NCBI GenBank assembly: GCA_036555325.1
Contig: DATBLQ010000082.1
Coordinates: 81,143 to 145,142 of the forward strand
Direction: 5' to 3'
From: DATBLQ01 sp036555325
Lineage (GTDB): Bacteria; Pseudomonadota; Alphaproteobacteria; Rhizobiales; Aestuariivirgaceae
DNA length: 64,000 nt
The notes beneath the pieces were generated by a model that made no database searches, was not told the origin of the DNA, and worked only from the letters and a program-made list of their open reading frames with translations. This document shows positions 52,409 to 60,168 of this stretch, piece by piece (positions within the stretch are counted from its first letter, which is position 1; each line of letters opens with the position of its first letter). Both the position numbers and the translations under genes were made by a program.

Positions 52409-53482
52409 CTAAATGCCGACGGCGCGGAAGCGCATGGTTTCCGCGACAAGGCCCGGGCCAAAAGATATGGCGCAGCCGGAGCTGTCGCGTGGCGCCGAAC
52501 GGAGAAGCTGCTCCAGGACGAACATCACTGTCGCTGAGGACATATTGCCGAACCGTCTTAGAATATCCCGAGACGTCGATAAGGACGCAGTCGTCAGTCC
52601 AAGTCCTCGCTCGACTGCATCGAGCACTGTGCGTCCGCCGGGATGCACCGCCCAGAGGTCGATCGCCTCGCTCGGCAGCCCATGCAGGAACTGACCCGCA
52701 GTGTTGCGCATCGCTTCTTGTATGGTCGCTGGCACTTTGCCCGAAAGCATCATGTCAAAACCAGAGTCTCCGACCGTCCAGGCCATAAGTTCGCTGCTGT
52801 CGGGCACGATAAGCGCACAGAAATCCTCAAGCTTGAAGCCGCGCGCCTCGGCCGACACCACGCAGGCGGAGCACCCATCCCCCCACAGCAGAAACGAAAG
52901 GAGTTTCTCGAACTCCTGGGTCTCCTGCAAATGCAGGGTACAGAGTTCGAGGTTGAGGATGAGAACGCGAGCACGCGGCTGGGAGCGTACGATGTGGTGA
53001 GCCGTCTTTAGCGCGTTGATTGCCGCGTAGCAGCCCATAAAACCAATCAGAAGTCGTTCAATGGACTTGGGCAGATGGCAGCGTTCAATGAGCTCAAGGT
53101 CGAGCCCCGGTGCCGACAGGCCCGTGCAGCAGGTGATCAGCAGGTGACTGAGCTGTCCTCGCTCCTCCCCCAGCTGAAGACGGTCAACTGCCGCTTCGGC
53201 GAGCACTGGAGCATGCTTCTCGAAAAACCGCATACGCTCCCCGGTCGAGGGGAAATTGCCGCGCACGTAGAAGTTTTCGCAATCAATCGTCGAACCATTG
53301 AGGTCCGGCGCCGGAGAGAGGAACGAGTAGCGATGATCGATCTCAGATTTCTTCGCCATGCGATCAAACAGATCCATATGCGAGGGTTTCGACAGAAGCG
53401 ACTTCGCAAACTGCAGAAATGGCGCGTGCACGTCATTAGGGGGGACGGCAGTTGCAATGCGGTTGATATAAGCAGTCGTCAC
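52409..53482 (-). CDS. Type III polyketide synthase (chalcone/stilbene synthase family)
   Basis: 357 residues. The catalytic triad is complete: Cys151 in GFMGCYAAINAL, His280 in WAVHPGG and Asn313 in FGNMSSATVM. TCCTGLSAPGLDLEL and CAISFGPGLVAETMRF (C-terminal GFGPG counterpart) confirm the family. Such enzymes condense an acyl-CoA starter with malonyl-CoA to give alkylresorcinols, alkylpyrones or phloroglucinols. GTG 53482 is preceded by AGGAAG at 6 bases and puts AYINRIATAVPP at the normal N-terminus; ATG 53527 would add 15 residues. It leads a three-gene operon with methyltransferase and FAD-reductase. The product is probably a methylated, partly reduced lipid or quinone; that is inference. 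Confidence 0.93.
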   Translation of the reverse strand: MTTAYINRIATAVPPNDVHAPFLQFAKSLLSKPSHMDLFDRMAKKSEIDHRYSFLSPAPDLNGSTIDCENFYVRGNFPSTGERMRFFEKHAPVLAEAAVDRLQLGEERGQLSHLLITCCTGLSAPGLDLELIERCHLPKSIERLLIGFMGCYAAINALKTAHHIVRSQPRARVLILNLELCTLHLQETQEFEKLLSFLLWGDGCSACVVSAEARGFKLEDFCALIVPDSSELMAWTVGDSGFDMMLSGKVPATIQEAMRNTAGQFLHGLPSEAIDLWAVHPGGRTVLDAVERGLGLTTASLSTSRDILRRFGNMSSATVMFVLEQLLRSAPRDSSGCAISFGPGLVAETMRFRAVGI

Positions 53483-53668
53483 ACGAGTCTTCCTATCGGA
53501 TAGCAAGGGCGGATCGCATCGTAACATACACCTTGGATCGAAAATTTATTCCAACGGATCGCGGAACAACGGAGAGAGAGCTCAAACTCTGTGACAGACC
53601 ATCTTGGCCGCCCTTCCGAGCGCTTCACGACCCCAATATCACAATTTGGTAAGGAAGCCCGCTGAGGG

Positions 53669-54889
53669 TCAATGAACGGGTGCCGCTCCTAATTCTGAAC
53701 CCACAATAGCCTCCGAGTAAATCGGCTTTCCGTTGGATACATAATCCCACGGTCTTGCTTCAGTTGCGTCAAGCAAAGCGCGCAAGAACACATCCTGTCG
53801 GCGTCTTGCCTCGGTAACGGGCAACCAACTGTTGAGTATGGCAAATGCGACGTCACCGTACTTGCTTGTGCGCAAAACGCCTATCAAAGCAGTGGCCCCC
53901 ACGGACCCGAACGTGCCAGTCTTTCCCGCAATGCAGGCGCGATAAGGATTATCACTGAGACGATTTTTGAGCGTGCCGGGATCGATACCGTTGACGGGAA
54001 GCACACTGGGTAGGTCCCTGCCCTGCGCGCGCAACCGTTTACGCAACTCCCACAGGATCGCGACTGCCGCACGGGGGCTTAGGCGATTCAATTCACCCGC
54101 ACCAGCAGCATTTGTAATGGTAATTTCCGAGTGGAGAGCCGACGATACATGCTTGCGCGTGATTGCCTCAACCGCTCGAGGGCCGCCGATGCGGTCGGAA
54201 AACAAGTGGAACACATTGTTGGAATAGCCGTTGAGCGCCTTCATGATTGTGATTAGGGGCGGCGAACGATTGGCAATGAGAACTTTATCGGACGATGGCT
54301 GTAATCCCTCGCCCATGAATTTCAGGCCAACTTCCTTGAGTCGCAAGGGTTGCTCGCCAAATGTTGCCCACGCTTCGCTACCGTCGAGCCCTTGCAATGC
54401 GCGTTTGAGACGCTGACCCAAGGGGTCGGCCTTCCAATTGAATATCAATGGTCCTTCGACTCTTAAGTCGCCCCTTACCTCCCGCAGCCCGCGAGCACGC
54501 AGTTCGCGCAGCATCAAGAATGCGTTTTCGAAAACGAACGAGGGATCACCGGTTGCACTCACAAGTAGATCCCCTGCAAGGCTGCCATTTGTGACCGGTC
54601 CGCCACCCAGAAACCGGGTTTCAAAACGGTAGTTGGGTCCAAGACGTTCCAGGAGAGCCAGAGAAGTTGCCACCTTGGTTACAGAAGCGGGATGCACGGG
54701 TTTCGATTCTTGCTGGGCGACCAGGACGGCTCCGTCTTCGGTTTGAACAAAAACACCCTGGTCGGCTCCCAAAGAGGTAAGGGCGAGATGCTGTAGCTCG
54801 CGAACCTGGGCCAGGGCAGTAGTGGAAAGAATGACAATGCAGATCACATGCAGGGCGACAGCTGTCGCGGGCCAAACGCCTATACGCAC
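53669..54889 (-). CDS. dacB: D-alanyl-D-alanine carboxypeptidase/endopeptidase (PBP4, family S13)
   Basis: 406 residues with a signal sequence (ALHVICIVILSTTALA). The active-site Ser lies in PASVTKVATSL (S-x-x-K), the second motif is YSNNVFHLF (S-x-N) and the third is AGKTGTFGS (K-T-G). The order and the roughly 100-residue insert between the first and second motifs match DacB/PBP4, somewhat shorter than the 450-480 residues of many. It trims or cleaves peptidoglycan peptides in the periplasm. GTG start with a GGAGCGAGG stretch upstream. No neighbours of known cell-wall function; another cell-wall enzyme is at 17664. Confidence 0.92.
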   Translation of the reverse strand: MRIGVWPATAVALHVICIVILSTTALAQVRELQHLALTSLGADQGVFVQTEDGAVLVAQQESKPVHPASVTKVATSLALLERLGPNYRFETRFLGGGPVTNGSLAGDLLVSATGDPSFVFENAFLMLRELRARGLREVRGDLRVEGPLIFNWKADPLGQRLKRALQGLDGSEAWATFGEQPLRLKEVGLKFMGEGLQPSSDKVLIANRSPPLITIMKALNGYSNNVFHLFSDRIGGPRAVEAITRKHVSSALHSEITITNAAGAGELNRLSPRAAVAILWELRKRLRAQGRDLPSVLPVNGIDPGTLKNRLSDNPYRACIAGKTGTFGSVGATALIGVLRTSKYGDVAFAILNSWLPVTEARRRQDVFLRALLDATEARPWDYVSNGKPIYSEAIVGSELGAAPVH

Positions 54890-55102
54890 TACCTCGCTCC
54901 AAGAAACGAACTAAGGGAATGCAGCACTTCCTCTGTCGGTGCGCAATACCACGTGAGGTCTGCCCATTTCGGACGAGTGAGGGCTCACATTTCGGCGGAA
55001 TTTAGGGCATTTTTATCCCTTTTAATTCCCTGTGGGCTTCATATCTGTTGTCCGATTCACGAAGATCGACCCCATGTTGGAGCTGGTCAGGATTGTCACG
55101 TG

Positions 55103-55318
55103 ATCATGGGTGCCCAGGGGTTGTTTTGGATGTTCACTTATCCGGCCGACGTGGCGACAAAAACTGGACGTTAATGCCTGACAACTGGGAGGAATTGCGC
55201 CGCCAGATGGGAGTACTCACACTTTGCGGGCGCGTTGTTCCAGCTCGCAGCCATGGGCCTTCTCATTGCGGCTGCGCTGGCTCGGACGCACGGCGTGTCC
55301 AAAAATACTCAGGTCTGA
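55103..55318 (+). pseudogene. DUF1772-like membrane protein fragment with two frameshifts
   Basis: Three successive frames give a continuous family-like sequence: GLFWMFTYPADVAT, then KNWTLMPDNWEELRRQ, then WEYSHFAGALFQLAAMGLLI and AAALARTHGVSKNTQV with a stop at 55316-55318. The first shift is a missing A in the A-run at 55159-55163; the second is an extra A at 55207. The pattern FW-FTYP--VAT-NWT--P--W--LR--WE-SHA--A--NL-AL is that of DUF1772/anthrone-oxygenase-like membrane proteins. The N-terminal helices are missing, so it is a dead remnant. Confidence 0.8.
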
Positions 55319-55433
55319 GCCTTCTTGAAGGAACGGAGAGCACGTTCAATCCGCACCCGCTGATTGCCATGATCAGCAGCTCGAATTCGTTTCTTAACGC
55401 AATTCAGCTGATGTCGCCGGGGGCGGCAGTGAT

Positions 55434-55577
55434 CTACTTTTCTTCCTTGCTCTTCCGCTTAACATCCTGACCATGAGCCCGTTTGTACGTTTGGATATCT
55501 TTGAACTGACCCTTCTTATCTCGCACTGCGTATAGTTTGGTGTTCTTGGAACTACGGTGTGTGGTTCTTTTCGCCAT
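55434..55577 (-). CDS. Small basic protein (47 aa), rhizobial family
   Basis: Starts MAKRTTHRSSKNTKLYAVRD and continues KKGQFKDIQTYKRAHG, ending in KRKSKEEK. The ATG is preceded by GGAGG at 7 bases. The K-Q-F-KDIQTYKRAHG core is a widely shared small hypothetical protein of rhizobia. It is very basic, without signal or membrane segment, so a nucleic-acid or ribosome-associated role is possible but unproven. The gene is shorter than usual ORF cut-offs and easily missed. Confidence 0.85.
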   Translation of the reverse strand: MAKRTTHRSSKNTKLYAVRDKKGQFKDIQTYKRAHGQDVKRKSKEEK

Positions 55578-55760
55578 GTGTATCCTCCGATTGATGCCAG
55601 CGTCTTTTTAGTCTTTTTAGCAGAATTCGTTTGGGTAGGGTTGATTCTTCGAATTACCGGGGAATGAGTAAATGCTTTGCCCGCATTGCTAGGACGCGGG
55701 CATCGCTGGTGACCAGTATAAGCGCCCGTGCAGAATGCAAGCCCGAGTGGTTCGACCGCT

Positions 55761-55991
55761 TCAATCCGAATACCGGTCTTTCTGGCTGAGCAACTCCAGC
55801 AACTGCACGTAGTTTCGCATCTGGAACAGGGATCGCTCGAAATTCGCAAGGAGAGCCTCAGCCTGCTCAGTCGAGTGCCCGTCGCGTTTCAGCTTCCTTA
55901 TACGCTGCTTCTGTTCTTTCACGCGCGTTTCGCCGTCAGCGACCAGTCTGACTGCCCGGTGCCAATTGGTATCTAGTCTAGATTCTCTCAT
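55761..55991 (-). CDS. Small coiled-coil hypothetical protein (76 aa)
   Basis: ATG 55991 gives a protein beginning MRESRLDTNWHRAVRLVADG with a helical body (ETRVKEQKQRIRKLKRDGHS, TEQAEALLANFERSLFQMRN). The heptad-like pattern and the GH-T-QAE-LL--FE-SL block resemble small rhizobial proteins made of two helices. There is no signal peptide. A TTG at 56021 is an alternative that would overlap the upstream gene by 4 bases. Function unknown. Confidence 0.65.
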   Translation of the reverse strand: MRESRLDTNWHRAVRLVADGETRVKEQKQRIRKLKRDGHSTEQAEALLANFERSLFQMRNYVQLLELLSQKDRYSD

Positions 55992-56017
55992 AATCGTGCT
56001 TGCAGAGACGCATGGAT

Positions 56018-56272
56018 TCAAAGTGCGGGGCGGAACTTCGACTCTTCCACCCTGCCGTTCTTGCGATGATGTTCCGACACAAGCAGTCCTCTCGGCTTAT
56101 TAGAAGTTGCGATGGAAAAGGATAAGGTCTCCAGCTGCATACGAGCTGCCTTGCGACATTCAGATACCAGCGTGCCATCGCAATTTTCAAGCAGCTCGAG
56201 GAGGCGATATAGCCAGCAGCGATTGATGTGGATTATTACCTCAAAGAGTTCTTGATGCGACAGTCCATCCAT
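56018..56272 (-). CDS. Small hypothetical protein (84 aa)
   Basis: From ATG 56272 the protein starts MDGLSHQELFEVIIHINRCW and has a second helix LLELLENCDGTLVSECRKAARMQLE; the C-terminus is basic. No family is recognised. It lies directly upstream of the small coiled-coil gene on the same strand and just downstream of the strong hairpin terminator of the barrel gene. An in-frame upstream start at 56314 would add 14 residues. Confidence 0.5.
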   Translation of the reverse strand: MDGLSHQELFEVIIHINRCWLYRLLELLENCDGTLVSECRKAARMQLETLSFSIATSNKPRGLLVSEHHRKNGRVEESKFRPAL

Positions 56273-56318
56273 CGACCTACGTCCTTCCGACCGCATCAAA
56301 GGCCTCGCGAACAAGAGA

Positions 56319-56348
56319 AAAACACCGATCTTGCGAGATCGGTGTTTT
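56319..56348. terminator. Strong, potentially bidirectional hairpin terminator
   Basis: AAAACACCGATCT (56319-56331) and AGATCGGTGTTTT (56336-56348) form a perfect 13-bp stem around a TGCG loop. The stem has A-runs on one side and T-runs on the other, so it can end transcription in either direction. On the minus strand it lies 30 bases after the barrel gene stop (56378) and separates it from the small genes that follow. Confidence 0.93.
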
Positions 56349-56377
56349 CTCAGAATAGATTCCGTAGTGCCCGTCTA

Positions 56378-57274
56378 CTAGAAAACGAAGGTCAGCACCC
56401 CCTCTACCGATGGGATGAGGTCAGCTCCGAGATCGTGTTCGAAACCAAAATCATCCTCAAGATCGACATCATCGATATGCAGAACGCGACCGCGAATACC
56501 GAGGGATATATGCTCTGTAAGGCCAAAGTCCACCCCGGCGAACGCCTGAAATGCGAGCACAGTGTCATCATCATCGAGGCAGCAATGACCACCACCGGCG
56601 GTTCCAAGGTCATCGAATGACACGAAAGCAACGCCAATGCCAGCACCCACGTAGGGACGAACGCTGGAAGCGCCAATGGGCACACCAAGAATTGCATTCA
56701 CCATGAGAGTGAAAATATCCACGTCACCATCCAGGTCACGATCGATTTCCTTCACTTTATCCGGGGGGTAAAAACCGTGGACGTACGGCTCAACGTCAAT
56801 GACGGTTTTCGTTATTTCACCAGATTCATGATCGAAGTCCTGGCTCATCCAGCCGAATTCGCCTTCGAGGGCGAACATATCATTCAACATATAGCCAATC
56901 GCGCCTCCGGCACGCGGGCCACCATCGGTGCTAATTGTCGATTCTTTATCGACCTGGTAGGTGACCTCAACCTCTTTCCAATAGTACCTTTCTTCGTTTT
57001 CGGTGCACTCTCCCTTGTGCGGATACAGTATGGGCACAATCAGCTCTGCTATCTCTAAGACCTCTTTGGGGGGAGGCGGCACGCAGAAGGTTTTCTTCTT
57101 TTCCCCCGACGCGTGGTCGTCCCAGTCTTCTCCGAACTTCCAACCGCCGTGGATACTAACGTACCAGTTCCTCTCGACGACCGGCTCCTCGATATCAGCA
57201 GCTACTGCGGGTGATGTGAAAAAAACGGCGGCAGCAACGGCGGCTACCCCCGAGAGCAAATACGCCCGTGACAT
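56378..57274 (-). CDS. Outer-membrane beta-barrel protein (OmpA/OmpW-like porin)
   Basis: 298 residues. The signal peptide (YLLSGVAAVAAAVFFTSPAVAA) is followed by NWYVSIHGGWKFGEDW and alternating strands ending EGVLTFVF, with the C-terminal Phe that BAM recognises. Features such as PRAGGAIGYMLNDMFALEGEFGWM and RPYVGAGIGVAFVSFDD are those of eight-stranded barrels. An insert after the first strand (about 50-100) contains two Cys and Pro-rich text (FCVPPPPKEVLEIAEL), and the loop GGHCCLDDDD adds a CC pair. GGGGAG lies before ATG 57274; an upstream start adds 12 residues. It ends at the strong terminator at 56319. Confidence 0.85.
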   Translation of the reverse strand: MSRAYLLSGVAAVAAAVFFTSPAVAADIEEPVVERNWYVSIHGGWKFGEDWDDHASGEKKKTFCVPPPPKEVLEIAELIVPILYPHKGECTENEERYYWKEVEVTYQVDKESTISTDGGPRAGGAIGYMLNDMFALEGEFGWMSQDFDHESGEITKTVIDVEPYVHGFYPPDKVKEIDRDLDGDVDIFTLMVNAILGVPIGASSVRPYVGAGIGVAFVSFDDLGTAGGGHCCLDDDDTVLAFQAFAGVDFGLTEHISLGIRGRVLHIDDVDLEDDFGFEHDLGADLIPSVEGVLTFVF

Positions 57275-57690
57275 GATACGCTCCCCAACGCATACTAACG
57301 AGTGAGTCAATCCTACTGGTTGACCCCCACGAGTCCACGGTTTTTGGCAGATTTCCGGCCTTTTATGGGCAACCGTTGCAAAATTACCGCATAGTGCCGT
57401 ATGCCCCCCGCCACGTGACTCCGGTATTAGTGCTCAATGGGCCGATACGCATTCGCTGCTAAACCCGATCAGAACTGCAGCTCCTTCCTATCATTGAGCG
57501 ATCACCTCGTCAGATCGATCAGGTTTTTCGTCAAGACATCTCCATACTACGGGCTCAGCGGCCAAGTTGATTGAAGCCTGAGTCCACGGAGAGAATTTAC
57601 CTTGGACTGACATCCGTTCGTTAATCCTTATTTCAGGCCAAGTGAACCTTGGCTTCGCACCATTGTAAGATTGGAAACCCAAGAGGACCC
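57275..57690. other. Divergent region between the barrel gene and a Trp-repeat protein gene
   Basis: About 415 bases that should hold promoters for both flanking exported-protein genes. No open frame of protein-like composition, repeat or RNA structure is recognised. An AGAGGA ribosome-binding site lies before the ATG at 57691. Confidence 0.4.
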
Positions 57691-58155
57691 ATGCAAATGA
57701 CATTAGCCTCCACTTTACGAACCGTTGCGGCGACTGCGCTCGTTACGCTTCAATTCGTCTTTCCGTCCGCAATTGCTGCAGAGGGGATCCGATCTCCTTT
57801 GTGCTTCTGGGAATATCTCGACTGGGACGAGATGCAGTCCGACGAGCAAAAGGCCTGGACGGCATTGGGCTGGAAGCGCGCAAACTGGGACTCTGAGGAA
57901 TCGTCGGCTCCCGCGTCCGAATCCAAGGATTGGAACGAGCTTAATTCGGAGGAACAGAAGGCCCTGGAACTTCTGGGGTATACGAAAACGACTTGGGACA
58001 GCTTTGACACCGGGACATGCACCAACGACCGGACGACGATGGCGCCCAGTGTTGATTCTGAGCCTGGGGGCAGTACACCGCCCGTTGTAGTGAAAGACCT
58101 TTCTACCGGGGTAACGTTGATAGCACCCACCGCTCCGACCGATGCCGAGCCATAG
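57691..58155 (+). CDS. Exported protein with two Trp-Leu-Gly repeat units
   Basis: 154 residues. ATG 57691 gives a signal peptide (LRTVAATALVTLQFVFPSAIAA); an upstream start at 57649 would bury it. The mature part has two copies of one repeat, LDWDEMQSDEQKAWTALGWK-ANWDS and KDWNELNSEEQKALELLGYT-TTWDS, that is W--L---EQ-A---LG-----WD. Trp-anchored helical hairpins of this type occur in bacterial and algal exported proteins without known activity. Two Cys flank the repeats, then a low-complexity Pro/Thr tail follows. The function is unknown; binding to wall or outer membrane is possible. Confidence 0.6.
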   Translation: MQMTLASTLRTVAATALVTLQFVFPSAIAAEGIRSPLCFWEYLDWDEMQSDEQKAWTALGWKRANWDSEESSAPASESKDWNELNSEEQKALELLGYTKTTWDSFDTGTCTNDRTTMAPSVDSEPGGSTPPVVVKDLSTGVTLIAPTAPTDAEP

Positions 58156-58290
58156 GCCACGTCGTGGCAATCTTGACCTGCTAGGCGGCATGCAGGTTAT
58201 TGCCAGCAAAGCCCGATAAGGTCCGCGCTAGTTCGGAATATCCTCATACGCTAGACTTGCTGCTCTGTTGATTTGTCAGGACGACCGAGC

Positions 58291-58710
58291 ATGTTCAGGA
58301 TGGTTCTCGCTGGCGTAGCCTGTTTCAGCATAAGCAGTATCCTCTCCGCCATATCTGCAGACGGGGCCCATGGGGCACAGCTCGCCAAGGGCAACAAGAT
58401 CGTGCTGGAGAAAAGAGAGATTCGCAATTACGAGAGGCCACGTCGAAATGGCAACCGGCTTGCGTTCTGTACAGTCGACGGTCAGTGCGGCAAGCATGCA
58501 GCCGATGAATTTTGTCGCGAGAACGATTTCGTAGGAGCGTTGACTTTCCAGCGTGATCGCATGGAAGGTCACTCTGCACAATTACGTTTCCAGCGAATCA
58601 AGTGCTGGCGTGTCAAGGGTGATACCGCCGCAAAACAAGCTCGTGCTCCTGAAACCATAAGAGCGGAGCCGATCAGCAACATATTGGCCAAATCTAACCG
58701 CCGCCGCTAG
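58291..58710 (+). CDS. Exported Cys-containing hypothetical protein
   Basis: 139 residues. A signal peptide (MVLAGVACFSISSILSAISA) precedes KGNKIVLEKREIRNYERPR and four Cys (RLAFCTVDGQCGKHAADEFC and RIKCWRV) that could form two disulfides. The tail is basic (KSNRRR). ATG 58291 is chosen because a CAGGA lies 9 bases upstream; a TTG at 58273 is the longer option. No family is recognised. It is in the same direction as the Trp-repeat gene, 135 bases away. Confidence 0.6.
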   Translation: MFRMVLAGVACFSISSILSAISADGAHGAQLAKGNKIVLEKREIRNYERPRRNGNRLAFCTVDGQCGKHAADEFCRENDFVGALTFQRDRMEGHSAQLRFQRIKCWRVKGDTAAKQARAPETIRAEPISNILAKSNRRR

Positions 58711-58777
58711 AGCATTCTCCAGCTGTCGTGTGCGTAGGTTGGCCGCGGCACACTCTATCAGCCACGTGCTTGTCGGC

Positions 58778-59005
58778 CTATGCTCGTTTAGAATTCAGTT
58801 GGCGGGTAACCCAAGCCCATTTTGCAGCTGCAGTGCGTTTTGCGTCGGTGAGTGCCTGTGTAATTCCGGCCTTCTTCCGCCTGGCCTTGCGCTTCGCTGA
58901 CTCCAGCGCCTTGGCAATAGCCGTCTTCTTGCCTGCCGCGTTGCGTTTCCTCTTTGTCGGGTGCTGTTTTTTGGTAGCAGCCCTCTTTGCCCGGCCCTTT
59001 GCCAT
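58778..59005 (-). CDS. Lysine/arginine-rich histone-like small protein
   Basis: 75 residues from ATG 59005: MAKGRAKRAATKKQHPTKRK, then KKTAIAKALESAKRKARRKKAG and a short AKWAWVTRQLNSKRA tail. It is about one-third Lys and Arg with Ala spacing, like bacterial H1-type DNA-binding proteins. GGAG lies 9 bases upstream. The frame stays open further upstream into the epimerase gene, but that part is not like the basic core. The opposite-strand frame is hydrophobic only because of the codon mirror image. Role as nucleoid protein is inferred from composition. Confidence 0.6.
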   Translation of the reverse strand: MAKGRAKRAATKKQHPTKRKRNAAGKKTAIAKALESAKRKARRKKAGITQALTDAKRTAAAKWAWVTRQLNSKRA

Positions 59006-59096
59006 TCCTGTGCTCCGTCTTTTCTTTGCCAATCCTGAAGTATGTGCCTTGTAGTGCCTACCACGCAATTCCGTTTTTGTGATAGCTCTGCTTGAT

Positions 59097-60077
59097 TCAG
59101 CCGGGATACCAAACCTTGCGGGGGTCATCGGCTGATCTTCGATAGTTCCACGCCGAATCGATCAGTTTTCTCAGATCGTATTGAGGACGCCATCGAAGTT
59201 GCAGTTTGGCTTTGCTGTTATCCAACCAGGTTGAATGATAATCGCTATGTATGTCAATTGAAGTCAGCCCCTTGCTCTTGAGCAGATATGCCGCTACCTC
59301 TCCGTAGTCCACTGGCTCGTCCATACTGATGTTGAACAATTTCTGGCGTGCGGCTGATTGGTCGAGGGCAGCAAGCATTGCAGCGACAAGATCATCGACA
59401 TGCACGAAATTACGCTTCAGGGGATGTCCATTGAGGTCTCGAAGCAATGGCACAGTTCCATCCCTACGGCATTGTTCCGCCACCTCGGGTGGCACAAGCG
59501 TTTTCCAGTCTGGTCCGCCAAACACATCATCGCCGAAGGAAAGCGTGTAGCGAAAGTCATCCTTCTCCATGATCCATGGTGCCCGCAAAATACACCAGTT
59601 GACACCGTACTGAATGCCAAATTGCGTTAGCATCACCTCTTCCAGGACTTTGGAAAGAGCATAGCAGCCGGGGTAAGCCATATGTGGAGTGCGCTCCGTG
59701 ACTGGGCCATCATGTTCGTAGAAGAAATGACCGACGGCGGCATCGCCCCCGATCAAAATGAATTGCTGGGCAGCGGGGCTTTTTCGGAACGACTCCAGTA
59801 ACCAGAACATACCTTTGACAGTTACGTCCATGACGATCTCGGGCATCTCCTTGCAGGTGGCGAGGTGGAGTACATGCGTGACGCCGGCAATCGCGGACTC
59901 TACGAAGTTGCGATCGGAAATTGTCCCACTGACAACTTCAAGCCGGTCGCTTGGCGGCAGCATTCGCTGGTGACAGAGAGCCCGTAGCTGAACTTTCGAA
60001 AACTGGGGGTCCGCAAGTACTTGGTCAATGAATCGACGCCCTACTTTTCCCGTCGCGCCGGTAATCAGTATCAACAT
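59097..60077 (-). CDS. NAD(P)-dependent epimerase/dehydratase (extended SDR)
   Basis: 326 residues. The N-terminus MLILITGATGKVGRRFIDQ holds the nucleotide-binding G-A-T-G-x-x-G. The catalytic Tyr-x3-Lys lies in YALSKVLEEVM, and NFVHVDDLVAAMLAAL and a C-terminal RPQYDLRKLID segment complete the extended-SDR pattern of sugar-nucleotide epimerases and related oxidoreductases. GGAG precedes the ATG. Neighbours on the same strand are an OsmC protein, an ATP-grasp ligase and an amidase; a shared pathway is possible but gaps of 90-120 bases leave it open. Confidence 0.9.
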   Translation of the reverse strand: MLILITGATGKVGRRFIDQVLADPQFSKVQLRALCHQRMLPPSDRLEVVSGTISDRNFVESAIAGVTHVLHLATCKEMPEIVMDVTVKGMFWLLESFRKSPAAQQFILIGGDAAVGHFFYEHDGPVTERTPHMAYPGCYALSKVLEEVMLTQFGIQYGVNWCILRAPWIMEKDDFRYTLSFGDDVFGGPDWKTLVPPEVAEQCRRDGTVPLLRDLNGHPLKRNFVHVDDLVAAMLAALDQSAARQKLFNISMDEPVDYGEVAAYLLKSKGLTSIDIHSDYHSTWLDNSKAKLQLRWRPQYDLRKLIDSAWNYRRSADDPRKVWYPG

Positions 60078-60168
60078 GTTTCACTCCAGTTTGTTGCAAT
60101 ATAGGCCGATTGCGGGCCCACAAAGTGGCTGTGCTTCGTCCGATGGCGTTTGTGCCGGCCAACGAAAT

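Noticed and set aside
58728..59054. A hydrophobic plus-strand frame with several apparent membrane helices
   Set aside because: It is the mirror image of the lysine/arginine-rich minus-strand gene; Lys/Arg/Ala codons read backwards give Phe, Leu, Ala and Cys.
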